This document shows, in pieces, positions 38,862 to 48,017 of a DNA stretch of 64,000 nt. The notes beneath the pieces are model-generated. The model searched no databases. It was not told the origin of the DNA and saw only the letters and a program-made list of their open reading frames with translations. Positions within the stretch are counted from its first letter, which is position 1. Each line of letters starts with the position of its first letter. Location of the stretch: positions 141,152-205,151 of the forward strand of contig NZ_CAMFHB010000006.1 of assembly GCF_945952055.1 (NCBI RefSeq), in the 5' to 3' direction. The DNA comes from an uncultured Alsobacter sp. Lineage in GTDB: Bacteria; Pseudomonadota; Alphaproteobacteria; Rhizobiales; Beijerinckiaceae. Both the position numbers and the translations under genes were made by a program.

Positions 38862-40483
38862 GCCGGCTTTCCCGGGTCGAGGAGGCCGCGGGCTTCCAGT
38901 TCGTCGCGGACCATGCGCTTGGGTACCTTGCCGTAGCCGGACTTCGGCAGCGCGTCCCAGAAGTGGAAGCGCTTGGGAAGCTTGTAGCGGGACACCTTCG
39001 GCATGAGGAACGCCATCAGCTCCTCCTCGGTCGGCGCCGTGCCTTCGCGGGCCACGCAAACCGCCACGCCGACCTCGCCCCAGAGCGGATCGGGAACGCC
39101 GAGCACCGCCACCTCCGCGATGGCGGGATGGGTGAGGATCTTCTCCTCGATCTCGCGCGGGTAGATGTTGGAGCCGCCGGAGATGAACATGTCGGAGGCC
39201 CGGCCGGTGATGTAGACGAAGCCCTGCTCGTCCATGTGGCCGAGATCGCCCGTGCGGAACCAGCCGTTGCGGAAGGCCTTCGCATTGGCCTCCGGGTTGT
39301 CGTAGTAGCCGGCGAAGACGGCCGGCCCGATGACGCAGATTTCGCCGGTCTGGAAGGGCGCGAGCTCGCGGCCCTCGTCGTCCTGGATCTGCACCTGCAT
39401 GCCGGTGCGCTCGAAGCCGCAGGTGCCGATGCGGGCGTGCGGTCCGTCCTCCGGATCGTGCAGGGCCGGGGGCAGCACCGTGATGTTGCCGGTGACCTCG
39501 CCGAGCCCGAAATACTGGACGATGACGGGGCCGAGCACCGCCAGGGCCCGCTTCTGGTCCTCGCGGTACATCGGCGCGCCGGCGTAGATCACGGAGCGCA
39601 GCGAGGAATGGTCGTGGCGCGTGGCGGCCGGGTGCTCCACCAGCATCTTCAGGATGGTCGGCACCGTGAACATGTTAGTCACGCGGTGCGCGGCGATGAG
39701 CCGATAGGCCTCCTCGATGTCGAAGCGCTCGGTCGGCATCAGGATCGTCGGCGCGCCGCGCTGAACGATGTTGAGCTGGTGCACGCCGGCCCCGTGGCTG
39801 AGCGGCGCGACCACCAGCGACGCGTCCGCCTCGGTGGCGCCGGGCACGAGGTCGCACAGGTGATTGGTGATGACGAAGGCCATCTGGCCATGGGTCAGCA
39901 CGGCCGCCTTGGAGCGTCCCGTCGTGCCGGAGGTGAAGAAGAACCAGCACGGGTCGTCGTAGTCGACGGCGGTGTCGGCAAAGTCCGCGCCGGCGTTTTC
40001 GGCGAGCACGTCCGCGACCCGGCGGGTGCCGAAGTCGCCCTCGTCGCCGAAGCGCCAGGTGAAGGCCACGTCCGGCGCCTTCTCCGCGATGATGGCGGCG
40101 TGCGCCGGGAAGCTGCCGTGGCACAGGAAGGCCTTCGCCCCGGACGAGGTCGCGAGGTAGACGATCTCCTCCGGCAGCAGGCGGAAGTTCGTCGGCACGT
40201 AGACGGCGCCGAGCCGGAACGCCGCGAACATCGCCCAGAACATCTCCTCGCAGTTCTTGGAATGCACGAGGATGCGGTCGCCCTTGCCGACGCCCTCCTT
40301 GGCGAGAGCGGCGGAAAGCGCGCTGACCGCGTCGTCGATCTCGCGCCAGGTCCAGCTGCGCTCGCCCCAGATGAAGCCCGGCTTGTCGGGAAAGCGCCGG
40401 CGGTTGCGCGTCAGCATGTAGGCGAGGTTGGAGACGCGCCGCGTCATCGGCGTCACGCCTCCCGTCGGGTGGGCCGTGCTCAC
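38858..40483 (-). CDS. Acyl-CoA synthetase (AMP-forming, ANL superfamily)
   Basis: 541 aa from a GTG that overlaps the thiolase stop by four bases. The adenylate-forming motifs are clear: FFFTSGTTGRSKAA, YFGLGEVTGN, GWFRTGDLG and the hinge, with the C-terminal catalytic Lys in GYGKVPKR. It activates a carboxylic acid to its CoA ester with ATP. The acid is probably the solute brought in by the divergent TRAP importer. Close relatives include medium-chain, aryl and dicarboxyl CoA ligases; substrate cannot be named. Confidence 0.92.
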   Translation of the reverse strand: MSTAHPTGGVTPMTRRVSNLAYMLTRNRRRFPDKPGFIWGERSWTWREIDDAVSALSAALAKEGVGKGDRILVHSKNCEEMFWAMFAAFRLGAVYVPTNFRLLPEEIVYLATSSGAKAFLCHGSFPAHAAIIAEKAPDVAFTWRFGDEGDFGTRRVADVLAENAGADFADTAVDYDDPCWFFFTSGTTGRSKAAVLTHGQMAFVITNHLCDLVPGATEADASLVVAPLSHGAGVHQLNIVQRGAPTILMPTERFDIEEAYRLIAAHRVTNMFTVPTILKMLVEHPAATRHDHSSLRSVIYAGAPMYREDQKRALAVLGPVIVQYFGLGEVTGNITVLPPALHDPEDGPHARIGTCGFERTGMQVQIQDDEGRELAPFQTGEICVIGPAVFAGYYDNPEANAKAFRNGWFRTGDLGHMDEQGFVYITGRASDMFISGGSNIYPREIEEKILTHPAIAEVAVLGVPDPLWGEVGVAVCVAREGTAPTEEELMAFLMPKVSRYKLPKRFHFWDALPKSGYGKVPKRMVRDELEARGLLDPGKPA

Positions 40484-41646
40484 TTGCGGCGCTCCAGGAT
40501 CGACACGTAGTTGGCGACGGCGGCGCCGCCCATGTTGAAGACGCCCGCGAGCGAGGCGCCGGGAAGCTGCATGTCGCCCGCCTCGCCCATCAGCTGCATG
40601 GCGGCCATCACGTGCTGCGAGACGCCCGTGGCGCCGATGGGGTGGCCGCGCGACTTGAGGCCGCCCGAGAGGTTCACCGGCAGGCGCCCGCCGCGCTTCG
40701 ACTGGCCCTCGCGGGCGACGATCCAGCCCTCGCCGGGCTTGGCCAGGCCCATGGCCTCGTACTCGATCATCTCGGCCACGGTGAAGCAGTCGTGCGTCTC
40801 GACGAGGTCGAGGTCGTCGATGGCGATGCCGGCTTCTGCCTTGGCCTTGTCCCAGGCCATGCGGGCGCCCTCGAAGGCGATGGGGTCGCGCCGCGACAGC
40901 GGCAGGAAGTCGTTGACGTGCCGGCGGGCGCGGAAGGCGATGGCGCGTTCCAGCGCCGCCGCGGTCTCCTCGTCGGCGACGACCAGCGCCGCGGCGCCGT
41001 CCGACACGAGGGAACAGTCCGTGCGGCGCAGGGGTCCTGCGACCAGCGGGTTCTTCTCCGACACCGTGTTGCAGAAGGCGACGCCGAAGTCCTTGCGCAT
41101 GTGGGCGAAGGAATTGGCGAGGCCGTGCTCGTGGTTCTTGGCGGCGATCATGGCGAGCTCTTCCGAGCGGTCGCCGTGGCGCTGGAAATAGTTCTGGGCA
41201 ATGCGGCCGAAGATGCCGGCAAAGCCCGCGTCGCTGCCTTCCTCCTTGCGGTAGCAGGCGGTGAGCAGGATGTCACCGACCTCCGGCGTCGGGGTGGCGG
41301 TCATCTTCTCCGCGCCGACCACGAGGGCGATGCGGGCGCGGCCGCTTTCAACCGCATCGAGGGCCGAATGCAGGGCCGCCGAGCCGGTGGCGCAGGCGTT
41401 CTCGAGGTGGGTGGCCGGGGTGTGGGCGAGCTCGGGCACCGAGAGCGCGACGAGCGAGGCCTCGAAGCCCTGGCGCTGGAAGCCGTTGTTGTAGACGCCG
41501 ACCGTCACGGCATCGACGTCGGCCGGGGCGACGCCGGCGTGGTCCAGCGCGCTGCGGGCGACGCGGCCGATGAGGGTCTCGACGTCCGGATCCTCGAGCT
41601 TGCCGAAGGGGGAGTGGGCCCAGCCCACGATGGCGGCGCGCGGCAT
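40480..41646 (-). CDS. Thiolase-family protein (SCP-x / acetyl-CoA acetyltransferase-like)
   Basis: 388 aa. The nucleophile is Cys85 (ENACATGSAAL), and the His motif ETHDCFTVAE and GGLKSRGHPIGATG are present, which puts it with the SCP-x type rather than the classical FadA/PcaF thiolases. It should cleave a 3-ketoacyl-CoA with CoA. It lies 3 bp after the IclR gene and overlaps the ligase start. Confidence 0.9.
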   Translation of the reverse strand: MPRAAIVGWAHSPFGKLEDPDVETLIGRVARSALDHAGVAPADVDAVTVGVYNNGFQRQGFEASLVALSVPELAHTPATHLENACATGSAALHSALDAVESGRARIALVVGAEKMTATPTPEVGDILLTACYRKEEGSDAGFAGIFGRIAQNYFQRHGDRSEELAMIAAKNHEHGLANSFAHMRKDFGVAFCNTVSEKNPLVAGPLRRTDCSLVSDGAAALVVADEETAAALERAIAFRARRHVNDFLPLSRRDPIAFEGARMAWDKAKAEAGIAIDDLDLVETHDCFTVAEMIEYEAMGLAKPGEGWIVAREGQSKRGGRLPVNLSGGLKSRGHPIGATGVSQHVMAAMQLMGEAGDMQLPGASLAGVFNMGGAAVANYVSILERRK

Positions 41647-41649
41647 GGT

Positions 41650-42510
41650 TCAGGTCCTTTCGAGAACGCGGCTTTGCGATGGAGATGCGGAGTGGGCCGG
41701 CCGGAGCCGGGGACCGGCGAGGACCGCCTCGAGACGGGCGACCTCCTCGGCGAGCCAGGTGGCGAGCTGGGGCTCGCGATCGGGCTGCATGCGGATTTCG
41801 ACGGCGGCGATGGAAAGGCAGAACACGGCCTGCCCCGTGGCATCGCGCACCGCCATGCCCATGCCCCACGATCCCTGGAACAGGACGCCGCGGTTGAGCG
41901 AGTAGCCCCTGCGACGGGTCTCTGCGACGAGCTCGCGCAGCAGCGCGGGCGAGAGCGTCGGATAGCGCTGCTCCATGAGGACGCGGTTGACGTCGAGGGC
42001 CTTCTCGACCTCGGCGTCCGAGAGCGCCGCGAGCAGGGCCAGCGGACCGGCGCCGGCGCCCAGCGCATGGCGGTCGCCGGCCGCCAGCACGTGCGATCGC
42101 AGCGGAAAGTCGCCGTCCTCCCGGATGAGGCATTCGACCGTGTAGCCGCGCCGGACCTGCAGGAAGGCTGCGTCACCCGTGAGCCGTGCCAGGCGGATGA
42201 CGGCCTCGTGCGCCAGGGGATCGCCGGCGTGGCGGGTGGCCGCCGCGACGCCCAGCGCGTGCGCCTCCGCGCCGAGGAAATAGCGGCGCGAGACGGGATC
42301 CTGCTCGGCCAGCCCGGCATCGATGAGCGCCAGCAGGATGCGCCGGCAGGTGGGTTTCATCAGGCCGGAGGACGAGACGAGATCCGTCAGCGTGGTGCCG
42401 GTGGCCGCCTGCGCGGCGATGAGACGAAGCAAGCCCGCGGCCCGGCCGATGGCCTGGGCCCCGCTCGTGCGTTCCTCACCTGAAGCGGGCTGGCCGCCGC
42501 TCTCCACCAT
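41650..42510 (-). CDS. IclR-family transcription regulator
   Basis: 286 aa. An N-terminal winged helix (AAGLLRLIAAQAATGTTLTDLVSSSGLMKPTCRRILLALIDAGL) is followed by the effector domain (…YFLGAEAHALGVAA…, …VLFQGSWGMGMAVRD…). Its start codon touches a GTGGACC element in the divergent promoter region. It should respond to the pathway substrate and control both the activation operon and the TRAP importer. Confidence 0.9.
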   Translation of the reverse strand: MVESGGQPASGEERTSGAQAIGRAAGLLRLIAAQAATGTTLTDLVSSSGLMKPTCRRILLALIDAGLAEQDPVSRRYFLGAEAHALGVAAATRHAGDPLAHEAVIRLARLTGDAAFLQVRRGYTVECLIREDGDFPLRSHVLAAGDRHALGAGAGPLALLAALSDAEVEKALDVNRVLMEQRYPTLSPALLRELVAETRRRGYSLNRGVLFQGSWGMGMAVRDATGQAVFCLSIAAVEIRMQPDREPQLATWLAEEVARLEAVLAGPRLRPAHSASPSQSRVLERT

Positions 42511-42612
42511 GTGGACCTTCTAGCCGGGATTTGTCGTTGACAGGTCCACGAAACCCCGCCATGCGTCAATAACAAAATCCAGCGTGGGAATTATTGGTCC
42601 GCATGGTGGACC
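42511..42612. promoter_or_regulatory. Candidate IclR operators between two divergent operons
   Basis: GTGGACC at 42511-42517, GGTCCAC at 42543-42549, GGTCC at 42596-42600 and GTGGACC at 42606-42612 form two inverted pairs, one next to each gene. The right-hand pair is a near palindrome GGTCC-n-GGACC ahead of the TRAP start. The right part also holds a consensus -35 TTGACA at 42537-42542; the -10 is unclear. Confidence 0.58.
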
Positions 42613-42648
42613 TCTAGGAACCGCGCGCCGGCCTCGGAGGAAACCGAC

Positions 42649-43662
42649 ATGACCAAGCTCACCCGCCGTTCGTTCGCGCTCGGCGCCACCGCCGCTGGCG
42701 TCTCCACCTTCTGGATCAGCAAGGCCCGCGCGGCCGAGTTCACCTACAAGTTCGCCAACAACCTCGCGCTGACCCACCCGCTGAACAAGCGGGCGCAGGA
42801 AGCCGCCGACAAGATCAAGGCGGAGACCAACGGCCGCTTCGAGCTGCAGATCTTCCCCTCGAGCCAGCTCGGCTCGGACACCGACACGCTCGGCCAGATC
42901 CGCAACGGCGCCGTGGACTTCTTCACGCTGTCGGGCCTCATCCTGTCGACGCTCGTCCCGGCCGCGGCCATCAACGGCGTCGGCTTCGCCTTCGACAGCT
43001 ACGACACCGTCTGGAAGGCGATGGACGGCAAGCTCGGCCAATACGTCAAGGCCGAGATCGCCAAGACCCGGCAGATCCTCGCCCTCGACACCATCTGGGA
43101 CAACGGCTTCCGCCAGACGACGACCAGCACGAAGCCGATCGTGACCCCCGCCGACTTCGAGGGCATGAAGCTGCGCGTGCCGCCGGCTCCGCTCTGGACG
43201 TCGATGTTCAAGGCCTTCGGCTCGGCGCCGACGACCATCAACTTCAACGAGACCTATTCGGCGCTGCAGTCGAAGATCGTCGACGGGCAGGAGAACCCGC
43301 TCGCCATCATCGAGACGGCGAAGCTGTACGAGGTCCAGCAGTTCTGCTCGACCACGAACCACATGTGGGACGGCTTCTGGTTCCTGGCCAACCGCCGCAA
43401 CTGGGAGGCGCTGCCGGAGGACATCCGCGCGATCGTCGCCAAGAACATCAACGCGGCGGGCCTCGCGGAGCGGGCCGACGTGGCGTCCCTCACGACGGGC
43501 CTGCGCGACGCGCTGTCCGCGAAGGGCATGAAGTTCAACGACGTCAACGCCACGCTCTTCCGCGACAAGCTGCGCGCCGCCGGCTTCTATGCCGAGTGGA
43601 AGGGCAAGTTCGGCGACGAGGCGTGGTCGACCCTCGAGGCCTCCGTCGGCAAGCTGAGCTGA
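42649..43662 (+). CDS. TRAP importer substrate-binding protein (DctP family)
   Basis: 337 aa. The Tat-like signal (RRSFALGATAAGVSTFWISKARAAE) is followed by the DctP fold; the substrate-binding Arg lies in FEGMKLRVPPAPLWTSMFKAFGS, where most family members hold the ligand's carboxylate. The motif GQENPLAIIETAKLYEVQQF is conserved in the family. It captures an organic acid in the periplasm for the permease 7 bp downstream. Confidence 0.92.
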   Translation: MTKLTRRSFALGATAAGVSTFWISKARAAEFTYKFANNLALTHPLNKRAQEAADKIKAETNGRFELQIFPSSQLGSDTDTLGQIRNGAVDFFTLSGLILSTLVPAAAINGVGFAFDSYDTVWKAMDGKLGQYVKAEIAKTRQILALDTIWDNGFRQTTTSTKPIVTPADFEGMKLRVPPAPLWTSMFKAFGSAPTTINFNETYSALQSKIVDGQENPLAIIETAKLYEVQQFCSTTNHMWDGFWFLANRRNWEALPEDIRAIVAKNINAAGLAERADVASLTTGLRDALSAKGMKFNDVNATLFRDKLRAAGFYAEWKGKFGDEAWSTLEASVGKLS

Positions 43663-43669
43663 TACGGCC

Positions 43670-45535
43670 ATGGAGGTCGCGACCGGAGCCCAGCCCGCAG
43701 CCCCCGCGGGCCCTGCCTGGCTCGACGCCGTCGACCGCGGCGTCGGCCGGCTCGTCGAGGTGGTCGCGGCCCTCCTGGTCGCGGCCGAGGTCGTGATCCT
43801 CTTCGCGGGCGTGGTCTCGCGCTACGCCCTGCACCGTCCGCTCACCTGGTCGGACGAACTCGCCTCCACGCTGTTCCTGTGGCTCGCGATGCTGGGGTCC
43901 GTCATCGCCGTCCGCCAGAACGCGCACATGCGCATGACGGCGCTGGTCAGCAAGCTGCCGGGCCGGTGGCGCGACCTGGCGGAAGCCGTCGCGCTGGCGG
44001 CGGCTCTCGCCTTCTGCGCGCTCATCCTCCACCACGCCGTCGAGTGGGCCTACGAGGAGAGCTTCATCACGACGCCGGCGCTCGAGATCGCGGGTGCCTG
44101 GCGCGGCGCGGCGTTCCCGGTCGGCATCGGTCTGATGACGTTCTTCGGCCTCCTGCGGCTGGCGACGCGCACCGGTCTCGCCCAGGCCGCGGGCGCGGTG
44201 CTGCTCGTCGCCGCGATCGTCGGGGCGTTCTGGTTCGTCGGGCCGATCTTCAAGACCCTCGGCAACCTGAACCTCGTCATCTTCTTCGTGATCGCGGTGA
44301 TGGTCGGCGTCTTCGCGGGCGTCCCGATCGGCTTTGCCTTCGCGCTCTCCACTTTCGGCTATCTCGCGCTCACGACGCGCGTCCCCATCATGGTCATGGT
44401 GGGGCGCATGGACGAGGGCATGAGCCATCTCATCCTGCTGGCCGTCCCGCTCTTCGTCTTCCTCGGCCTGCTGATCGAGATGACCGGAATGGCCCGCGCC
44501 ATGGTGCAGTTCCTGGCGAGCCTGCTCGGACACGTGCGCGGCGGGCTCTCCTACGTGCTCATCGGCGCCATGTACCTCGTCTCCGGGATCTCCGGCGCGA
44601 AGGCCGCCGACATGGCGGCGGTCGCCCCGGCGCTGTTCCCGGAGATGAAGGCGCGCGGCGCCAAGCCGGGCGACCTCGTCGCGCTGCTCGCGGCGACCGG
44701 CGCCCAGACCGAGACGATCCCGCCCTCGATCGTGCTCATCACCATCGGCTCGGTGACGGGCGTGTCCATCGCGGCGCTGTTCACCGGTGGACTGCTGCCG
44801 GGCCTCGTCCTCGCCGCGGGCCTCTGCGTCGTCGTGGCGCGGCGCTACCGCAACGACGACCTCTCGCACGTGCAGAAGGCGACCGGCGCTCACATCCTGC
44901 GCACGCTCGTCATCGCCCTGCCGGCGCTCGCGCTGCCCCTCGTCATCCGCGCCGCCGTGGTCGAAGGCGTCGCCACGGCGACCGAGGTGTCGACGATCGG
45001 CATCGTCTATTCGGCGATCGCGGGCCTCCTGATCTACCGCCAGTTCGACTGGAAGCGGCTGATGCCGATGCTGATCGAGACGGCGGCTCTGTCGGGCGCG
45101 ATCCTGTTCATCATCGGCGCCGCCTCGGCCATGGCCTGGGGTCTCACGCAGTCCGGCTTCTCGCGCACGCTCGCCGCCGCCATGACCACGCTGCCGGGCG
45201 GGGCCGTGACCTTCATGATCGTCTCGATCGTCGCCTTCGTGATCCTGGGCAGCGTGCTCGAGGGCATTCCCGCCATCGTGCTGTTCGGGCCGCTGCTCTT
45301 CCCGATCGCCAAGGCGGTGGGCATCCACGAGGTGCACTACGCCATGGTGGTGATCCTGGCGATGGGGCTCGGCCTGTTCTCGCCGCCGTTCGGGGTCGGC
45401 TATTACGCGGCCTGTGCCATCGGCAAGGTGCATCCGGACGAGGGCATCGGCCCGATCTGGGCCTATATGGGGGCGCTGCTCGCCGGCCTTGCGGTCGTCG
45501 CCGCGATCCCGTGGATCTCGACCGGCTTCCTGTGA
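43670..45535 (+). CDS. Fused TRAP permease DctQM
   Basis: 621 aa. The N-terminal 170 residues contain four helices of the small DctQ subunit (…RLVEVVAALLVAAEVVILFAGVVSRY…SDELASTLFLWLAMLGS…). A linker with an extra helix leads to the twelve-helix DctM part, with GVPIGFAFALSTFGY, GAMYLVSGISGAKAADMAAVAP and GLGLFSPPFGVGYYAACAIG. Fusions of both subunits are known. It moves the acid in with a sodium gradient. Confidence 0.93.
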   Translation: MEVATGAQPAAPAGPAWLDAVDRGVGRLVEVVAALLVAAEVVILFAGVVSRYALHRPLTWSDELASTLFLWLAMLGSVIAVRQNAHMRMTALVSKLPGRWRDLAEAVALAAALAFCALILHHAVEWAYEESFITTPALEIAGAWRGAAFPVGIGLMTFFGLLRLATRTGLAQAAGAVLLVAAIVGAFWFVGPIFKTLGNLNLVIFFVIAVMVGVFAGVPIGFAFALSTFGYLALTTRVPIMVMVGRMDEGMSHLILLAVPLFVFLGLLIEMTGMARAMVQFLASLLGHVRGGLSYVLIGAMYLVSGISGAKAADMAAVAPALFPEMKARGAKPGDLVALLAATGAQTETIPPSIVLITIGSVTGVSIAALFTGGLLPGLVLAAGLCVVVARRYRNDDLSHVQKATGAHILRTLVIALPALALPLVIRAAVVEGVATATEVSTIGIVYSAIAGLLIYRQFDWKRLMPMLIETAALSGAILFIIGAASAMAWGLTQSGFSRTLAAAMTTLPGGAVTFMIVSIVAFVILGSVLEGIPAIVLFGPLLFPIAKAVGIHEVHYAMVVILAMGLGLFSPPFGVGYYAACAIGKVHPDEGIGPIWAYMGALLAGLAVVAAIPWISTGFL

Positions 45536-45614
45536 GCATGCTGCGAAAAGGTGGGTACCGGCTGTTCGCAAACAAGCATGCGATCACGTTGGCTTCCAGC
45601 GAAGGACGAACGCA

Positions 45615-46418
45615 ATGACGGGACGCCTGGCCGGCAAGGCCGCCATCGTGTTCGGCGCCGGCTCGTCCGGACCCGGCTGGGGAAACGGCAAGGCCGCTGC
45701 GGTCGCCTATGCCCGCGAGGGCGCCGCCGTGACCTGCATCGACGTGGTCGAGGCGGCGGCGCGCGAGACGGCCGACATCATCGCCTCCGAAGGTGGGCGG
45801 GCGATCGCCGTGGCGGCCGACGTCACGTCGCTGGCGAGCGTCGAGGAGGCGGTGTCCGCGTCGCTCTCGGCTTTCGGGGCGATCGACATCTTGCACAACA
45901 ATGTCGGCGTGGTGCACGCGGGTGGTCCGCTCGACCTCGACGAGGAGACCTTCCGACGCGCCCTCGATCTCAATGTCGGCTCCGTCTATCGCACCGCCAA
46001 GGCCGTCCTTCCGGCCTTCCTGGAGCGCAAGCGCGGGGCGATCGTCAACATCTCCTCGCTCGCGGCCATCCGCTGGACCGGCTATCCCTACTTCGCCTAC
46101 TACGCCTCCAAGGCGGCGGTGGTGCAGGCCACCACCGCGCTCGCGCTGCAATATGCGCCGCAGGGCATTCGGGCCAACTGCATCCTGCCGGGCCTCATCG
46201 ATACCCCGCTCATCTACAAGCAGATCGCCGGCCACTACGCCTCGGCTGACGAGATGGTCGCCGCGCGCAACAAGGCTGTGCCGATGGGCAAGATGGGAAG
46301 CGCATGGGATGTCGCGGCCGCGGCCGTGTTCCTTGCCTCCGACGAGGCGGGCTTCATCACCGGCGTCGCGCTGCCGGTGGACGGCGGCCAGAGCTGCGCG
46401 ACCACGGTGCCGCAGTAG
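45615..46418 (+). CDS. SDR-family dehydrogenase
   Basis: 267 aa from ATG 45615. The nucleotide loop is GAGSSGPGWGNGK, a variant with inserted residues relative to the usual TGxxxGxG. NNVGVVHAGG, catalytic Ser in NISSLAA and YxxxK in YASKAAV follow. It follows the TRAP permease by 79 bp and may oxidise the imported hydroxy acid or an intermediate. Function inferred from position. Confidence 0.88.
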   Translation: MTGRLAGKAAIVFGAGSSGPGWGNGKAAAVAYAREGAAVTCIDVVEAAARETADIIASEGGRAIAVAADVTSLASVEEAVSASLSAFGAIDILHNNVGVVHAGGPLDLDEETFRRALDLNVGSVYRTAKAVLPAFLERKRGAIVNISSLAAIRWTGYPYFAYYASKAAVVQATTALALQYAPQGIRANCILPGLIDTPLIYKQIAGHYASADEMVAARNKAVPMGKMGSAWDVAAAAVFLASDEAGFITGVALPVDGGQSCATTVPQ

Positions 46419-46449
46419 GGCTGACTGCTTTCTGAAACAGCCCTCACGC

Positions 46450-46563
46450 CCCTCATCCTGAGCCACGGCCCGCAGGGCCGTGAGTCGAAGGACGCACAAC
46501 CGTGATGCTGAACCGTTCTGCGTCCTTCGACTCGGCCGCCTTGCGGCCGGCTCAGGATGAGGA
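46450..46563. repeat. REP-like repeat family B, inverted pair 2
   Basis: Unit cctcatcctgagccacggcc…tgagtcgaaggacgc (46450-46496) faces its inverse tgcgtccttcgactcggcc…ctcaggatgagga (46519-46563). This pair uses GACTC where others have GACAC. It lies between the SDR gene and the permease genes. Confidence 0.86.
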
Positions 46564-46662
46564 GATTGGAGGTTCTTGGAACGGTTGATGCACGGGCGCT
46601 TGCCTCCGCCTCGGCCTCACCCGCTATGATGCCGCCGTCCTGTCATCCGGATCGCCCGCCGC

Positions 46663-47253
46663 GTGTCGTCTCCGCCAGCCCAGCCTGACCCGACGAAGAG
46701 CCCGCGGCGCAGGTTCGACTGGAGCTTCTACATCGTCATCGCGCTGAGCCTGGGCTCGGCGGCGTGGGTGCTGAGGACAGAAGGCTGGCAGGTGTTCGTG
46801 TCGGTGTTCGAGGAGGACGCGATCCTCTTCCTCGAGATCATTCCCAAGGTCGTCGCCGGCACGCTCATCGGGGCGCTCGTGCGGCTGATGGTGCCGCGGG
46901 AGGTGATCGTGCGCTGGCTCGGCGCGGGCTCCGGCATCAAGGGGCTGCTGATCGCCAATGTGGCGGGGCTGCTCATCCCGGCCGGTCCCTTCACGGTGTT
47001 CCCGCTGTCGGCGGCCTTCCTGGCGGCGGGCGCGGATGCAGGGGCGACGGTCACCTTCATCACGGCCTGGCTGCTGCTCGGGCTCAACCGGGTGATCATC
47101 TGGGAACTGCCGTTCTTCGGGCCGAACTTCGTGATCGTGCGCTTCGTCGCCTGCTTCTGGATCCCGGTGGCGATCGGCCTGGCGGCGCGCCGGCTGGAGA
47201 CGCTGGCCTGGTTCAGGGACGACGGGCAGGGCGGGGAGGGCGCGAAGCCGTGA
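46663..47253 (+). CDS. Permease half-gene 1 (COG0701/ArsP-like)
   Basis: 196 aa from a GTG. Four or five hydrophobic segments are visible, with GLLIPAGPFTVFPLSAAFLAAGADAGATVTFITAWLL in the core, the motif also present in full-length permeases of this group. Only half the usual size. The next frame starts inside its stop (GTGA) and repeats a similar pattern, so the two probably form a heterodimer. Substrate unknown. Confidence 0.82.
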   Translation: MSSPPAQPDPTKSPRRRFDWSFYIVIALSLGSAAWVLRTEGWQVFVSVFEEDAILFLEIIPKVVAGTLIGALVRLMVPREVIVRWLGAGSGIKGLLIANVAGLLIPAGPFTVFPLSAAFLAAGADAGATVTFITAWLLLGLNRVIIWELPFFGPNFVIVRFVACFWIPVAIGLAARRLETLAWFRDDGQGGEGAKP

Positions 47254-47741
47254 TCATCCTCGCCTTCAGCGCGCTGCTCTACGTGATCGTCGGCATCCTG
47301 CTGCTCGCGGCCATGCGGCGTCGCGACGGCACGGCCCGCAATGCCGTGCTGTTCACCGTGAAGGATTTCCTGAACCTGCTGCCGCGGCTCGCGGTCGGGG
47401 TGGTCGGCTCCGGCTATCTCGCCCGGGTGCTGCCGCAGGACACGGTGACCGCCCTGCTGGGCCCGGACTCCGGCGTCATGGGCATCGCCATCGCGAGTGT
47501 CGCGGGAGCACTGACGCCCGGCGGGCCCGTGGTGGGCTTCGCGCTCGGGTCAGCGGCCCTGAAGGCCGGCGCCGGCCTGCCGCAGATCATGGCTTTCGTG
47601 ACCGGTTGGTCTCTCTACACGCTCAACCGCATGCTGGTGTGGGAGATCCCCTTCATGCCACTCTGGTTCGTACGACTGCGCATGGTCGTTTCCCTGCCCT
47701 TCCCGTTCCTGGCCGCCTGGCTGGCCTCACTGGCGATGTAG
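47250..47741 (+). CDS. Permease half-gene 2 (COG0701/ArsP-like)
   Basis: 163 aa, GTG start overlapping the first half-gene by four bases. It has a matching core (SVAGALTPGGPVVGFALGSAALKAGAGLPQIMAFVTGWSLYTLNRM), aligned with the first half's GLLIPAGPFTVFPLS segment, so the pair may come from a duplication. It would complete the membrane unit. Confidence 0.82.
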   Translation: MIILAFSALLYVIVGILLLAAMRRRDGTARNAVLFTVKDFLNLLPRLAVGVVGSGYLARVLPQDTVTALLGPDSGVMGIAIASVAGALTPGGPVVGFALGSAALKAGAGLPQIMAFVTGWSLYTLNRMLVWEIPFMPLWFVRLRMVVSLPFPFLAAWLASLAM

Positions 47742-47745
47742 AGCG

Positions 47746-47997
47746 ATGGCGATCCACCCCTTCTTCGTCGTCGGCCCGATCGTCGGGCTGTTTGTCTGGT
47801 GGCAGGCCAGACGGAAGAAAGCTGCGGGCGAGCGGGCTCCCGGCAACACGTCGGATGCCACCGACAGCGGCGACGGTGGGCTTCTCGGCTGGATCTCGGG
47901 CGGCTCGCCCGATTCCGGCAGCGATGGCTCGAGCAGCTCCAGCAGCGACGGCGGCGGGGGTGACGGAGGTGGAGGCGACGGAGGTGGAGGCGACTGA
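47746..47997 (+). CDS. Small membrane protein with Gly/Ser/Asp-rich tail
   Basis: 83 aa. One N-terminal helix (FFVVGPIVGLFVWWQ) leads to a tail of Ser and then DGGGG repeats, coded by GGTGGAGGCGAC units at about 47955-47996. It follows the permease by 4 bp. The acidic glycine-rich end is probably flexible and could lie in the periplasm or cytosol. Function unknown. Confidence 0.65.
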   Translation: MAIHPFFVVGPIVGLFVWWQARRKKAAGERAPGNTSDATDSGDGGLLGWISGGSPDSGSDGSSSSSSDGGGGDGGGGDGGGGD

Positions 47998-48017
47998 GCC
48001 GGCCGCCCCGGCTCGGC

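Noticed and set aside
47250..47253. Frameshift between the two permease half-genes
   Set aside because: The GTGA overlap, proper starts and independent membrane cores look like two designed genes, although a check against relatives is listed as a finding.
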